This document shows, piece after piece, positions 51,110-59,922 of a stretch of DNA of 64,000 bases. The stretch is from Thermus igniterrae ATCC 700962 (GTDB taxonomy: Bacteria > Deinococcota > Deinococci > Deinococcales > Thermaceae), in NCBI RefSeq assembly GCF_000376265.1, contig NZ_AQWU01000072.1, forward strand, positions 1 through 64,000, read 5' to 3'. The notes under the pieces are model-generated. The model saw only the letters and a list, made by a program, of their open reading frames with translations, was not told the origin of the DNA and did no database searches. A program made the position numbers and the translations under genes. The first letter of the stretch is position 1, and every line of letters starts with the position of its first letter.

Positions 51110-52600
51110 ATGTGGGCCCTTCTTTCCGTTTCCGACAAGCGGGGGCTGGTCCCCTTTGCCCAGGGGCTTCTTGCCTTAGGTTTCCGCCTTCTGGCCACCG
51201 GGGGCACCCATAAGGCCTTGGTGGAGGCGGGGCTTCCCGTCACCTACATCTCCGACTTTACCGGCTTTCCCGAGGTGCTGGAGGGCCGGGTCAAGACCCT
51301 GCACCCCAAGGTGCACGCCGGCCTCCTGGCCCGGCCCGACCAGGAGGGGGAGCTAAAGGCCCTGGGCTTTGAGCGCATCGCCCTCCTGGCGGTGAACCTC
51401 TACCCCTTCCGGGAGACGGTGGCCCGGGGGGCCTCCTTTGAGGAGGCTCTGGAACAGATAGACATCGGCGGGCCGGCCATGCTCCGGGCGGCGGCCAAGA
51501 ACCATCTGGCGGTTCTCCCCGTCTGCGACCCCGAGGACTACGGGCGGGTCCTGGAGGCCCTTAAGGAGGGCCCCACCCCCGAGTTCCGCCGGGAGCTGGC
51601 CCGGAAGGCCTTTGCCCACACCGCCACCTACGATGCCGCCATCGCCGAGTGGCTTTCCGGGGAGAAATTCCCCGAGGAGAAGTTCCTGGTCCTCAGGCAG
51701 GAAGCCCCCCTGCGCTACGGGGAAAACCCCCACCAGGAAGCGGCCCTCTACCGGGTGGCCGGGGAGGAGGGGCCCTTGCTGGCTGCCCGGATCCTTCAGG
51801 GCAAGGCCATGAGCTTCAACAACTACCTGGACGCGGAGGCCGCCTGGAACCTGGTCTCCGAGTTCCAGGAGCCCGCCTGCGTGGCGGTAAAGCACCAAAA
51901 CCCCTGCGGGGTGGCCCTGGGGGAAACCCCTTTGGAGGCCTACCGCAAGGCCTACGAGGCCGACCCCGTCTCCATCTTCGGCGGCATCGTGGCCTTCAAC
52001 CGGCCCGTGGATGGCCCCACCGCCCTGGCCATGGGGGAGGTCTTCCTGGAGGTGGTCCTGGCCCCCGCCTTCACCCAGGAGGCCCAGGAGGTCTTCGCCA
52101 AGCGCAAAAACCTGCGCCTCCTGGAGGTGCCCTTTCCCGCCCAAGGGCCCTACCTGGACCTGAGGCGGCTAAGGGGTGGGATGCTCCTCCAGGACGCGGA
52201 CACCGAAGACCCCACCGCCCCCAGGGTGGTCACGCAAAAGGCCCCCACGGAGGCGGAGTGGCGCGACCTCTGGTTCGCCTGGAAGGTGGTGAAGCACGTG
52301 CGTTCCAACGCCATCGTGGTGGCCAAGGGGGGAAAGACCCTGGGGATTGGCGTGGGCCAGACCAACCGCTACGCCGCCGCCAAGCACGCCCTGAAGAGCG
52401 CCAAGGAGGGGGCCAGGGGGGCGGTCCTGGCCTCCGACGCCTTCTTTCCCTTTGACGACGTGGTGCGCCTGGCGGGGGAGTTCGGCATCGCCGCCATCAT
52501 CCAGCCTGGGGGAAGTGTGCGGGACGAGGACTCCATCCGGGCCGCGGACGAGCTAGGGCTGGCCATGGTCTTCACCGGGGTGCGGCACTTCAAGCACTAG
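51110..52600 (+). CDS. purH: Bifunctional AICAR formyltransferase / IMP cyclohydrolase
   Basis: The 496-residue protein has an N-terminal MGS-like IMP cyclohydrolase domain ('[31 protein letters not shown]', '[18 protein letters not shown]') and the C-terminal AICAR transformylase domain with '[16 protein letters not shown]', '[25 protein letters not shown]' (catalytic Lys-His) and '[22 protein letters not shown]'. It catalyses the last two steps of IMP synthesis using 10-formyl-THF, which FolD (25722) helps to supply. The last 11 bp overlap the desaturase end. Confidence 0.95.
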   Translation: MWALLSVSDKRGLVPFAQGLLALGFRLLATGGTHKALVEAGLPVTYISDFTGFPEVLEGRVKTLHPKVHAGLLARPDQEGELKALGFERIALLAVNLYPFRETVARGASFEEALEQIDIGGPAMLRAAAKNHLAVLPVCDPEDYGRVLEALKEGPTPEFRRELARKAFAHTATYDAAIAEWLSGEKFPEEKFLVLRQEAPLRYGENPHQEAALYRVAGEEGPLLAARILQGKAMSFNNYLDAEAAWNLVSEFQEPACVAVKHQNPCGVALGETPLEAYRKAYEADPVSIFGGIVAFNRPVDGPTALAMGEVFLEVVLAPAFTQEAQEVFAKRKNLRLLEVPFPAQGPYLDLRRLRGGMLLQDADTEDPTAPRVVTQKAPTEAEWRDLWFAWKVVKHVRSNAIVVAKGGKTLGIGVGQTNRYAAAKHALKSAKEGARGAVLASDAFFPFDDVVRLAGEFGIAAIIQPGGSVRDEDSIRAADELGLAMVFTGVRHFKH

Positions 52601-53624
52601 CCGCCTTGGCCCTCTCCTTGAGCCGGCGGTGGGCCTCCCGGAAGCCCACCAGCTTGCGGCTTTCCTCATCGTGGAGGTGGAGGTCGGCGAAGGCGATCTG
52701 GAAGGCGTCCTTGAGGGTGACCGTGGGGGCCACCTTCACCAGGTCCACCTCCTCCTGCACTTTGGGCAGAAGGTAGTTGGGGATTTTGGGGGCCAGGTGG
52801 TGGATGTGGTGGAAGCCGATGTTCCCCGTGAGCCACTGGAGCACCCTGGGTAGCTTCAGGTAGGTGCTCCCCTCCATGGCCGCCTTGAGGTGTTCCCAGC
52901 GGGGGTCGTGCTCCCAGTAGGCGTCCTCAAACTGGTGCTGCACGTAGAAGAGGAAGATTCCTACCATGCCCGCCAGGTACTGGATGGGGAGGTAGACCAG
53001 GAGGAGGGTCTTGACCCCAAAAAAGACCACGATGCCCGCCAGCAAAAGGGCCAGGAAGAGGTTGGTGAGGGCCACGGAGTTCCGCACTGAGGGCCGGTCT
53101 GCCCCGTAGCCCAAGGGCAGGCGGTAGGAGAGCATGAAGACGTAGATGGGGCCCAGGAAGAACATCACGAAGGGGTTGCGGTAGAGACGGTACTGGAGCC
53201 GTTGCCAGGGGGTGGCCTCTAGGTACTCTGCCAGGGTCATGGTGTAGATGTCCCCCACCCCCCGTTTGTCCAGGTTGCCGCTGGTGGCGTGGTGGCGGGC
53301 GTGGGAGAGCTGCCAGTGGTGGTAGGGGACCAGGGTGAGGACCCCGGTGAAGAAGCCCAGGAGGTCGTTGGCCCACTTCTTGGGAAAGAAGGAGCCGTGG
53401 CCGGCATCGTGCTGCAGGATGAACAGGCGCACCAGGAAAAGCGCCGCCAGGAAGTCCAGGGCCAGGGTGAGGGGGAGGGAGACCGAAAGGGCCCGGTGGG
53501 CCAGGTAGAAGAGGAGGAGCAGGGGAAGGAGGGTGTCCGCCACCTGACGGAGGCTTCGTAGGGTGTGGGGTTTGGTATAGGGCTTGATGAGGGGGATCCA
53601 GTCCTTGGGTTGCACTTGTTTCAT
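52590..53624 (-). CDS. Fatty acid desaturase-like membrane protein
   Basis: The 344-residue membrane protein contains the three His boxes of membrane di-iron desaturases: HDAGHG near 74, HARHH near 111, and HHIHH near 271. Four to six helices surround them. It should insert a double bond in an acyl chain or hydroxylate a lipid or carotenoid, using O2 and an electron donor not encoded nearby. ATG 53624 is taken as the start because [11 protein letters not shown] begins the conserved part; an upstream in-frame start at 53651 has no site. It converges with purH by 11 bp. Confidence 0.82.
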   Translation of the reverse strand: MKQVQPKDWIPLIKPYTKPHTLRSLRQVADTLLPLLLLFYLAHRALSVSLPLTLALDFLAALFLVRLFILQHDAGHGSFFPKKWANDLLGFFTGVLTLVPYHHWQLSHARHHATSGNLDKRGVGDIYTMTLAEYLEATPWQRLQYRLYRNPFVMFFLGPIYVFMLSYRLPLGYGADRPSVRNSVALTNLFLALLLAGIVVFFGVKTLLLVYLPIQYLAGMVGIFLFYVQHQFEDAYWEHDPRWEHLKAAMEGSTYLKLPRVLQWLTGNIGFHHIHHLAPKIPNYLLPKVQEEVDLVKVAPTVTLKDAFQIAFADLHLHDEESRKLVGFREAHRRLKERAKAASA

Positions 53625-53684
53625 GTTTATCCCGCGCTTTTTAGGGCGCAATTCATGGTAGGCGCGGGTCGGATGAGGGATATG

Positions 53685-53712
53685 AGAGCCTTCCTGCTCC
53701 TGGGAAGGCTCT
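53685..53712 (-). terminator. Hairpin after dtd
   Basis: A perfect 10-bp stem (AGAGCCTTCC / GGAAGGCTCT) with an 8-nt loop lies 9 bp past the dtd stop. No T-run follows on the reverse strand, so terminator function is uncertain. It could instead form a barrier before the desaturase gene. Confidence 0.45.
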
Positions 53713-53720
53713 GAGCCCTT

Positions 53721-54179
53721 TCAGCGGGGCCTGAGGCGCTCCTCCGAGTCCAGGAGGAGGGTCACGGGGCCATCGTTCACCAGGTGCACCCGCATGTGGG
53801 CCCCGTAGACCCCGGTCTCCACGTGGACACCCTGGGCCAAGAGGGCCTCGAGGGCCGCCTCATAGAGCCGCCTGCCCTGGTCGGGGGGGGCGGCCTGGAG
53901 GAAGGAGGGGCGGTTCCCCTTGCGGGTGTCCGCGTAGAGGGTGAACTGGCTCACCAGGAGTACCTCCCCCCCTACCTCCTTCAGGGAGAGGTTCATCCGG
54001 CCCTCGGCGTCGGGAAAGATGCGCAGGGCCACGATCTTGCGGGCCAGGTACTCGGCGTCCTCCCGGGTGTCCTTCTGGCCCACCCCCAGGAGGACCAGGA
54101 GGCCCAGGCCAATCCGGCCCACCACCTCCCCCTCCACCTCCACGTGGGCCTCGGAGACCCGCTGGACCACCGCCCGCAC
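53721..54179 (-). CDS. dtd: D-aminoacyl-tRNA deacylase
   Basis: The 152-residue protein has the Dtd motifs '[20 protein letters not shown]', '[20 protein letters not shown]' (SQFTLYAD) and '[15 protein letters not shown]' (cross-subunit GP cis-Pro). It removes D-amino acids, and glycine from tRNA-Ala, to protect translation. The start is GTG 54179. It lies 3 bp after the degV stop in a degV-degV-dtd operon. Confidence 0.93.
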   Translation of the reverse strand: MRAVVQRVSEAHVEVEGEVVGRIGLGLLVLLGVGQKDTREDAEYLARKIVALRIFPDAEGRMNLSLKEVGGEVLLVSQFTLYADTRKGNRPSFLQAAPPDQGRRLYEAALEALLAQGVHVETGVYGAHMRVHLVNDGPVTLLLDSEERLRPR

Positions 54180-54182
54180 CCC

Positions 54183-55034
54183 TTACCTCCTGGGCCCGGC
54201 GAAGAGGGCCACGGTACCGGGGCCGGTGTGCACGCTCACCGCCGCCCCGGCGGGGAGGGTGGAGAGGACCTCTACCCCCTCGCTCCGCAAAAGCTCCCCC
54301 AGGGCCCTGGCCCCCTCGGGGTTGGCGGCGTGGGCCAGGTGGACCAGGGCCCCTTGGGGAAAGTCGCGGCGGAAGAGCTCGGCGATCCGCCGAAGGCCCT
54401 CGTGGAAACCCCGCACCCGGGGGCCGGGCAGGACCCGTCCCCCCTTCACCTCCAGCACCGGCAGGATGCGCAAAAGCCCTCCCACCAGGCCCTGGAGGCC
54501 GGAGATGCGGCCGGAGCGCTGGAGGTAGACCAGGGTCTTGGGGAGCACATAGCCCCGCACCCGCTCCCGGTAGGGGGAGATGCGCTCCTCCAGCCGCTCC
54601 CAGGCCACCCCTTCCTTCAGGAGGCGGCGGGCCTCCTCAAGGACCAGCCAAAGCCCCCCATTTAAGGACCAGGAGTCCAGGACCTTGACCCGGCCCCCGA
54701 AATGCTGGGCCACGCTGAGGGCCGTGGCCACGGTCCCGGAGAGCTGGCCGGAGATGTGGACGGAGAGGACCCGGTCGTGGGTCCTGAGGAGCCTTTCGTA
54801 GGTCTCTTGGAAGTCGGCCGGGGCCACCTGGCTGGTGGTGAGCCTTTCCCCCTTTTCCAGCAGGGCCAGGACCTCCTCGGGGGTGATGTCCAGGAAGTCC
54901 CGGTAGGTGCGGTCCTTGTGGACCACCTGCTGGGGTACCAGGTGGATGCCGTGCCTGAGGGCCTCTTCCGGGGTGAGGCCCAGGGTGGAGTCGGCCACGA
55001 AGGCGGTGCTAGAGGCTGTAGGCATAAAACCCAT
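54183..55034 (-). CDS. DegV-family fatty-acid-binding protein (copy 2)
   Basis: The 283-residue DegV protein has 'FVADSTLGLTPEEALRHGIHLVPQQVV' at the start, the lipid-binding Ser/Thr region 'LTTSQVAPADFQETYERLL' near 65, 'VLSVHISGQLSGTVATAL' near 90 and 'YLQRSGRISGLQGLVGGLLRILPVL' near 170. DegV proteins bind acyl chains and act with fatty acid kinase in species that have it. It overlaps the upstream degV by 26 bp, so translation of the two is coupled. The exact start is uncertain: ATG 55025 is an alternative. Confidence 0.85.
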   Translation of the reverse strand: MGFMPTASSTAFVADSTLGLTPEEALRHGIHLVPQQVVHKDRTYRDFLDITPEEVLALLEKGERLTTSQVAPADFQETYERLLRTHDRVLSVHISGQLSGTVATALSVAQHFGGRVKVLDSWSLNGGLWLVLEEARRLLKEGVAWERLEERISPYRERVRGYVLPKTLVYLQRSGRISGLQGLVGGLLRILPVLEVKGGRVLPGPRVRGFHEGLRRIAELFRRDFPQGALVHLAHAANPEGARALGELLRSEGVEVLSTLPAGAAVSVHTGPGTVALFAGPRR

Positions 55035-55851
55035 AGGTGCCGGGGCCGGTGTGGCTGGCGATCACCGCCCCAAGCTCGCTCACCAAAGCCTCTTCCACGG
55101 GGAGCCCGGAGGCCAGCACCATCTCCTTGAGCTCCCCTACGGCGCTTTCCTCGGCACTGTAGAGGAAAAAGGCCCGGATGGACCGGCGCCCCTGGCCCCA
55201 GGCCTTGAAGTCCTTGAGGATCTCCTCCCGGGCCTTCTTCTCCCCCCGGGCCCGGCCAGCCGCTTCCACCCGCCCCTCCTTGAGGGTGAGGATGGGCTTG
55301 ATGCCCAGCAGGGTGCCCAAAAGGGCCTGGGCCCCCCCGATGCGCCCGCCCCGCTTCAAAAACTCCAGGGTGGCCACGCTGAAGCGCACAAAGTGGTCCT
55401 GGCGGATGCGCTTGAGTTCCTCCAGCACCTCCGCAAGGCCCTTTCCTTCCCCCAGGAGCTCGTGGGCCCGGAGGACCATCATGCCGATGCCCAGGGAGGC
55501 CGCCTGGCTGTCAAACACGGTGATGCGCCCAGGGAAGCTCTGGGCGGCCAGCTCCGCGGACTGCACCGTGCCGGAGAGCTTGGCGGAGATGTGCACCGAA
55601 AGGACGTGGTCCGCCTCCTTCAGGGCCTCCTCGTAGGTGCGCAGGAAGTCCTCGGGGGAGGGCTGGCTGGTGGTGGGGAAGGCGGAGCCCTCCCGCACCT
55701 TCTGGAAGATCTCCTCGGGGGTGATCTCCTGCCAGTCCCGGTAGACCCGTCCCCCCAGGTTCACGTACAGGGGGACCACGCGGATGCCCAGGCGCTCCCG
55801 TAGGGGCCCGGGCAGGTCGGAGGTGGAGTCGGTTACCAAGGCTACCTTCAT
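55009..55851 (-). CDS. DegV-family fatty-acid-binding protein (copy 1)
   Basis: The 280-residue DegV protein starts MKVALVTDSTSDLPGPLRER with the Asp-Ser-Thr motif. It continues with 'FPTTSQPSPEDFLRTYEEAL', 'VLSVHISAKLSGTVQSAELA', 'LEFLKRGGRIGGAQALLGTLLGIKPIL' and the terminal 'IASHTGPGTYGFYAYSL'. It is a paralogue of the gene that overlaps its 3' end. The two share only moderate identity, so the duplication is old. ATG 55851 is chosen because AAGGAGG lies 5 nt upstream. Confidence 0.9.
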   Translation of the reverse strand: MKVALVTDSTSDLPGPLRERLGIRVVPLYVNLGGRVYRDWQEITPEEIFQKVREGSAFPTTSQPSPEDFLRTYEEALKEADHVLSVHISAKLSGTVQSAELAAQSFPGRITVFDSQAASLGIGMMVLRAHELLGEGKGLAEVLEELKRIRQDHFVRFSVATLEFLKRGGRIGGAQALLGTLLGIKPILTLKEGRVEAAGRARGEKKAREEILKDFKAWGQGRRSIRAFFLYSAEESAVGELKEMVLASGLPVEEALVSELGAVIASHTGPGTYGFYAYSL

Positions 55852-55950
55852 AAGGCCTCCTTGTGATCCGGGACAGGATACCACAGGGGGGCGGTGTAGT
55901 GTAGGGGTCTTGTTGCTCCAGGGGAGGGTTTCTGCTAGGGTCAAGGGTAT
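55852..55950. promoter_or_regulatory. Divergent promoter region, degV and serA
   Basis: Forward: TTGCTC (55913-55918), 17-bp spacer and TAGGGT (55936-55941), 9 nt before the serA ATG. Reverse: -10 TATCCT (55880-55875), followed by a 5' leader with GGAGG before the degV ATG. No palindrome typical of an operator is obvious. Confidence 0.5.
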
Positions 55951-57516
55951 ATGTGGCGGGTGCTGGTGTCCGACGACATGCGGCTGGGGGACGCCAAATA
56001 CCCCGGGGTGCTCCTGGACTACCGGCCGGGGATTGGGCGGGAGGAGCTTTTGGAGGTCATCCCTGCCTACGATGCCCTCATCACCCGAAGCCGCACCCAG
56101 GTGGATGCCGAACTCCTCCAGCGGGGAAAGCGGCTAAAGGTGGTGGGCCGGGGTGGGGTGGGGGTGGATAACGTGGACCTCGAGGCCGCAAGCCGCCTGG
56201 GCATCCTGGTGGTGAACGTGCCCGAGGCCAACACCCGCTCGGCGGCGGAGCTGGCCTTCGGCCTCCTCCTGGCGGCGGCTCGGGGGATTGCCCTTTCCGA
56301 CCGCAAAATTCGCGCCGGGGAGTGGGACCGGAAGTTTTTGGGCCTGGAGCTCAAGGGCAAGACCCTGGGCATTGTGGGCCTGGGAAGGATTGGGGGCCAG
56401 GTGGCCCGCTTCGCCAAGGGGTTTGAGATGCGGGTCCTCGCCTACGACCCCTACATCCCCCGCACCCGGGCGGAGAGCCTGGGGGTGGAGCTTCTGGAGG
56501 ACCTGGCCGACATGCTCCGCCAGAGCCACTTCCTCACCGTGCACACTCCCCTCACGGAGGAGACCCGGGGCATGATCGGCCGGCGGGAGCTCTACCTCCT
56601 GCCCCGGGGGGCGGTGGTGGTGAACGCCGCCCGGGGGGGAATCATTGACGAAAAGGCCCTTTTGGAGGTGCTGGAGGAGGGCCACCTCTTCGCCGCCGGC
56701 CTAGACGTCTTCACCCAGGAACCCCCGCCTGAGGACCATCCCCTCCTCGCCCACCCTAAGGTGGTCCTCACCGCCCACCTGGGGGCCAACACCGTGGAGG
56801 CCCAGGAGCGGGTGGGGGAGGCCATCCTGGAACGGGTGGTGCGCACCCTGGAGGGCGACCTCTCCTACGCCCTGAACACCGGCTTTGACCCCGAGGCCCT
56901 GGAGGCCCTCAAAGGCTTCCTTCCCCTGGGGGAGGCCCTGGGGCGGCTTCTCGCCCAGATCACCCGCGGGCGGCCCCAGGTGCTGGAGGTGAGCTTCCTG
57001 GGCCAGTTTGAAAAAGACCCCGAGCCCGTGGCCAGCGCCGTGGCCAAGGGGCTCCTCTCCCGGGTCCTGGGGAGCGAGGCGGTGAACCTGGTATCCGCCC
57101 GCCCCCTCCTCAAGGAACGGGGGGTGCGCCTCATCACCCGGCGCTCCGAGGAGGCGGGGGAGTACACCCGGCTGGTGGAGGTGCGGCTTTCCACCGACCA
57201 GGAGGAGCGCCGGGCCCGGGGGGTGGTCATGGGAGGGCGGCCCCGGCTGGTAGGCGTAGACGACTACGCCCTGGAGGTGGTGCCTGAGGGGTACATGCTG
57301 GTCTGCGTCAACTACGACCGCCCCGGGGTGGTAGGCCAGGTGGGCACCCTCCTGGGGGAGGCCGGGGTCAACATCGCCGGGATGCAGCTGGGGCGGGATG
57401 TGCCTGGGGGGCGGGCCCTTTTTGTCCTGGCGGTGGACCAGAAGCCCTCCCCCGAGGTGCTGGAGGCCTTGAGGGCCCTGCCCGTCCTGGAGCGGGTGGA
57501 CCTGGCGGAGCTCTAA
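55951..57516 (+). CDS. serA: D-3-phosphoglycerate dehydrogenase
   Basis: The 521-residue long-type PGDH has 'VVGRGGVGVDNVDLEAASRLGILVVNVPEANTRSAAELAFGLLLAAARG' near 66, the NAD fold 'TLGIVGLGRIGGQVARFAKG' near 140, the catalytic Arg in 'NAARGGIID' near 228, and 'HLGANTVEAQERVG' near 276 with the catalytic His. Then come the ASB insert (about 305-440) and a C-terminal ACT domain ('LVCVNYDRPGVVGQVGTLLGEAGVNIAGMQLGR'), the usual site for serine feedback. It is the first step of serine synthesis. Confidence 0.95.
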   Translation: MWRVLVSDDMRLGDAKYPGVLLDYRPGIGREELLEVIPAYDALITRSRTQVDAELLQRGKRLKVVGRGGVGVDNVDLEAASRLGILVVNVPEANTRSAAELAFGLLLAAARGIALSDRKIRAGEWDRKFLGLELKGKTLGIVGLGRIGGQVARFAKGFEMRVLAYDPYIPRTRAESLGVELLEDLADMLRQSHFLTVHTPLTEETRGMIGRRELYLLPRGAVVVNAARGGIIDEKALLEVLEEGHLFAAGLDVFTQEPPPEDHPLLAHPKVVLTAHLGANTVEAQERVGEAILERVVRTLEGDLSYALNTGFDPEALEALKGFLPLGEALGRLLAQITRGRPQVLEVSFLGQFEKDPEPVASAVAKGLLSRVLGSEAVNLVSARPLLKERGVRLITRRSEEAGEYTRLVEVRLSTDQEERRARGVVMGGRPRLVGVDDYALEVVPEGYMLVCVNYDRPGVVGQVGTLLGEAGVNIAGMQLGRDVPGGRALFVLAVDQKPSPEVLEALRALPVLERVDLAEL

Positions 57517-57537
57517 AGCCCCTCCGGCCGGGGGCTT
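57516..57537 (+). terminator. Hairpin after serA
   Basis: AAGCCCC (57516-57522) and GGGGCTT (57531-57537) form a 7-bp stem with an 8-nt loop immediately after the serA stop. There is no T-run, so it is a weak terminator candidate. Confidence 0.45.
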
Positions 57538-57564
57538 GCTCCCTCGGACCCCAAAAGTTTGGCA

Positions 57565-57594
57565 TTGACAGAACTTTGCGAACGGGCATAGGCT
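57565..57594 (+). promoter_or_regulatory. Promoter of the regulator-permease-LolA-like operon
   Basis: A perfect -35 TTGACA (57565-57570), an 18-bp spacer and TAGGCT (57589-57594) are followed after 6 nt by GTG 57601. The transcript should be leaderless for the regulator. The spacer is less GC-rich than the surroundings (GAACTTTGCGAAC). Confidence 0.7.
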
Positions 57595-57600
57595 CGGGGC

Positions 57601-58044
57601 GTGGAGGCTCCCCTGAAGGCCTGGGTGGAGGAGACCGCCCTCCTCTTTGAGGCCGCCGGCCTACCCCGCATGGCGGGCCGGGTGCTGGCCTGGCTCCTCA
57701 TCGCCGAGCCCCCGGAGCAGACGGCCAGGGAGATGGGGGTGGCCCTTTCTGCCAGCAAGGGGGCCTTGAGTCCGGCCCTGTACCTCCTCACCCGGCTCCA
57801 CCTGGTGGAGCGGCTTCGCCGGCCAGGGGAGCGGGCGGACCGCTACGCCGTGCGCCCTGGGGCCTGGAAGCGCCTCCTTCTGGAGAAGACCCGGGCCCTT
57901 TCCCGCTACCGGGAGCAGGCGGAGAGGGGCCTGGCCCTGGTGGGGGAGGTGCGCGGGGAGAGGCTTAGGGAAATGCGGGAGCTCTACGCCTTTTTTGAGC
58001 GGGAGCTTCCCAAGCTTCTGGAGCGCTTTGAGGAGGGGAGATGA
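57601..58044 (+). CDS. GbsR/MarR-like transcriptional regulator
   Basis: The 147-residue protein (GTG start) has a winged-helix core 'AGLPRMAGRVLAWLLIAEPPEQTAREMGVALSASKGALSPALYLLTRLHLVERLRRPGERADRYAVRPG' (about 18-88) and a C-terminal helical dimerisation part rich in Arg and Glu. The N-terminal 'ETALLFEAAGLPRMAGR' resembles GbsR-type regulators. The 4-bp overlap with the first permease gene suggests control of its own operon, probably as a repressor responding to a small molecule. The ligand is unknown. Confidence 0.75.
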   Translation: MEAPLKAWVEETALLFEAAGLPRMAGRVLAWLLIAEPPEQTAREMGVALSASKGALSPALYLLTRLHLVERLRRPGERADRYAVRPGAWKRLLLEKTRALSRYREQAERGLALVGEVRGERLREMRELYAFFERELPKLLERFEEGR

Positions 58045-59225
58045 GCCTCTTGCGCCTGGCCTGGCGGAGCGTGTTGCGGCAACGGCGCCGCACGGCCCTC
58101 CTCTCCTTGGTGGTGGTCTACGTCACCGTGGCCACCCTCTTTCTCCTGGGCTTCTTGGACGGGTACGGGGAGAGCCTGGTGGAGGCTTACGCGGAGTACG
58201 TGGAGGCCCCGGTGGCCGTGGCCCAGGAAGCCTGGTGGGCAGACCCTGACCCGGAGCACGGCCTAAAATCCCTTCCCACCCTGGCCCACCCCCTGGTCCA
58301 GGCGGTGAGCCCCCGGCTTTCCGTTTACGCCCTTTTGCGCTCCCCCTACCGCCTCGAGGGGGGACTGGTCCTGGGCGTGGACCCCGAGGGGGAAAAGGGC
58401 CTTTCCCGCGTGCCGGCCAAGGTGGCGGAGGGGCGCTGGCTTCGCGCCCGGGGCGAGGTGGTCCTGGGCCAGCGCCTGGCGGAGCGGCTGGACGTGAGGG
58501 TGGGGGAGCGGCTGGTGGTGGAGACGGGAAAGGCGGCTTTGGGCCTGGAGGTGGTGGGCCTGGTGCGGGCTGGGGTCTCCAACGTGGACTTTTTCGGGGT
58601 TTACCTGCACCTAGAGGACGCCCAGGCCCTCACCGGGGCCCTGGCCACCCACCTGGCGGTGAAGGTCCCCCGGGGCAGGGAGGGGGCCGTGGCCCAGGCC
58701 CTGAGCCGCACCCTGCCCCCCGGCCTCCAGGCTAAGGGGGTCTGGGACCTCATGGGGCCCATCCGGGCGGACTACGAGGGAAGCCGCCTCCTCTACATCC
58801 CCCTCCTGGGCCTTTTCATGCTCCTGGCGGCCATCGCCGTGGTGAGCACCACCTACGTGAGCGTGCGGGAGCGCCTAAGGGAGTTCGCCGTGGCCGAGAG
58901 CCTGGGCCTCACCCCCTGGCGCCTGGCGGGGCAGGTGGCCCTGGAGGCGGCCCTGGCCAGCGGCGTGGGCCTGGTCCTGGGCCTTCTTCTTGGGTATGCC
59001 CTCCTCTGGTACACCTCCACCCACGATGTCTTCGGACCCCTCATGCGGATGAGCGTGGAGCTCCTTCCCGAGTCCGGGCTTTCCGAACACCTGTACACCG
59101 CCCTAAGGCCCGCGTACGCCCTGTATGCCGCCGGGGTGGTGGGGCTTTCCGCCCTCTTGGCCCTGCTCTTCCCCGGGCGGCTGGTGCTGGCCCTGGAGGT
59201 CCCCCGCTACCTGAAGGAGGGGTGA
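58041..59225 (+). CDS. FtsX/LolC-type ABC permease 1
   Basis: The 394-residue membrane protein has the MacB/LolC layout: one N-terminal helix (about 19-42, 'RTALLSLVVVYVTVATLFLLGF'), a large periplasmic domain (about 45-245), and three C-terminal helices (about 253-275, 297-325, 360-385). 'YVSVRERLREFAVAESLGLTPWRLAGQV' after helix 2 is the FtsX-family coupling region. It starts 4 bp inside the regulator gene and ends 1 bp before the LolA-like gene. It should pair with permease 2 and the ATPase. Confidence 0.82.
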   Translation: MSLLRLAWRSVLRQRRRTALLSLVVVYVTVATLFLLGFLDGYGESLVEAYAEYVEAPVAVAQEAWWADPDPEHGLKSLPTLAHPLVQAVSPRLSVYALLRSPYRLEGGLVLGVDPEGEKGLSRVPAKVAEGRWLRARGEVVLGQRLAERLDVRVGERLVVETGKAALGLEVVGLVRAGVSNVDFFGVYLHLEDAQALTGALATHLAVKVPRGREGAVAQALSRTLPPGLQAKGVWDLMGPIRADYEGSRLLYIPLLGLFMLLAAIAVVSTTYVSVRERLREFAVAESLGLTPWRLAGQVALEAALASGVGLVLGLLLGYALLWYTSTHDVFGPLMRMSVELLPESGLSEHLYTALRPAYALYAAGVVGLSALLALLFPGRLVLALEVPRYLKEG

Positions 59226-59226
59226 G

Positions 59227-59922
59227 ATGCGCAAGGTTTTCCCGGTTCTTCTGATCCTCCTGGCTCCCGTCCTGGCCCAGACCCCCTTGGAGAAGCTCCG
59301 GACCGCCCTGGACCGCCTACGCGGCCCAGCCCACCAGGCGGTCTACGCCCTGTGGGTGGAGCGCCCCGGCCAGAGCAAGCTCTACCGCCTCAAGGTCTAC
59401 ACCGACGGGGAGCGGGTCCACCTCCGGGTGCTGGAGCCTAAGGCGGAGGCGGGGCAGGCCTACTTGTCGTTGGGGCAGGACCTCTACCTCTACGACCCCC
59501 GGCTTGGCCGCACCCTGCGCCTGCCCCCCACGGGCCGGAGCGAGCGCTTCCTGGGTTCCGACCTCACCTACCAGGACCTTATGGGCCGCGACCTGGAGGA
59601 GCTTTTCCAGGTGGCGGAGGAGAGGGGGGTGCTGGTCCTTTCCCCCAAGCCTGGGGCCGCCACCCCCTACGGGCGGGTGGAGGTCCACCTGAAGGAGGGC
59701 CTGGTGGAGCGGGTCCTCTACTTTGACCAGCGGGGCCAGGCGGTGCGGGAGCTGAGGCTTGGCGCCTACCAGCGCCTGGATGGGGCCTACCTACCCCGGG
59801 AGATGGAGCTTAAGGACCTCCTGCGCCCTGGGTACCGCACCCGGCTGGAGGTGAGCGAGGTCCAGGTAGGGGGGGTGCCCGAGCGGTGCTTCCATCCCCT
59901 CTACCTGGAAAGGGGGTGTTAG
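59227..59922 (+). CDS. LolA-like outer-membrane lipid/lipoprotein carrier
   Basis: The 231-residue exported protein has a signal peptide (MRKVFPVLLILLAPVLAQ) and then the pattern of the LolA/LppX half-barrel family: 'VYALWVERPGQSKLYRLKVYTDGERVHLRVLEPK', 'DLYLYDPRLGRTLRLPPTGRSERFLGSDLTYQDLMGRDLE' and 'YLPREMELKDLLRPGYRTRLEVSEVQVG'. Such proteins carry hydrophobic cargo across the periplasm. It is set between the two permease genes, so the two FtsX-type permeases probably hand it a lipid or lipoprotein. The cargo is unknown. Confidence 0.75.
   Translation: MRKVFPVLLILLAPVLAQTPLEKLRTALDRLRGPAHQAVYALWVERPGQSKLYRLKVYTDGERVHLRVLEPKAEAGQAYLSLGQDLYLYDPRLGRTLRLPPTGRSERFLGSDLTYQDLMGRDLEELFQVAEERGVLVLSPKPGAATPYGRVEVHLKEGLVERVLYFDQRGQAVRELRLGAYQRLDGAYLPREMELKDLLRPGYRTRLEVSEVQVGGVPERCFHPLYLERGC

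Noticed and set aside
53625-53665. GCGC...GCGC repeats upstream of the desaturase as an operator
   Set aside because: Four-base arms in a GC-rich genome occur by chance too often.
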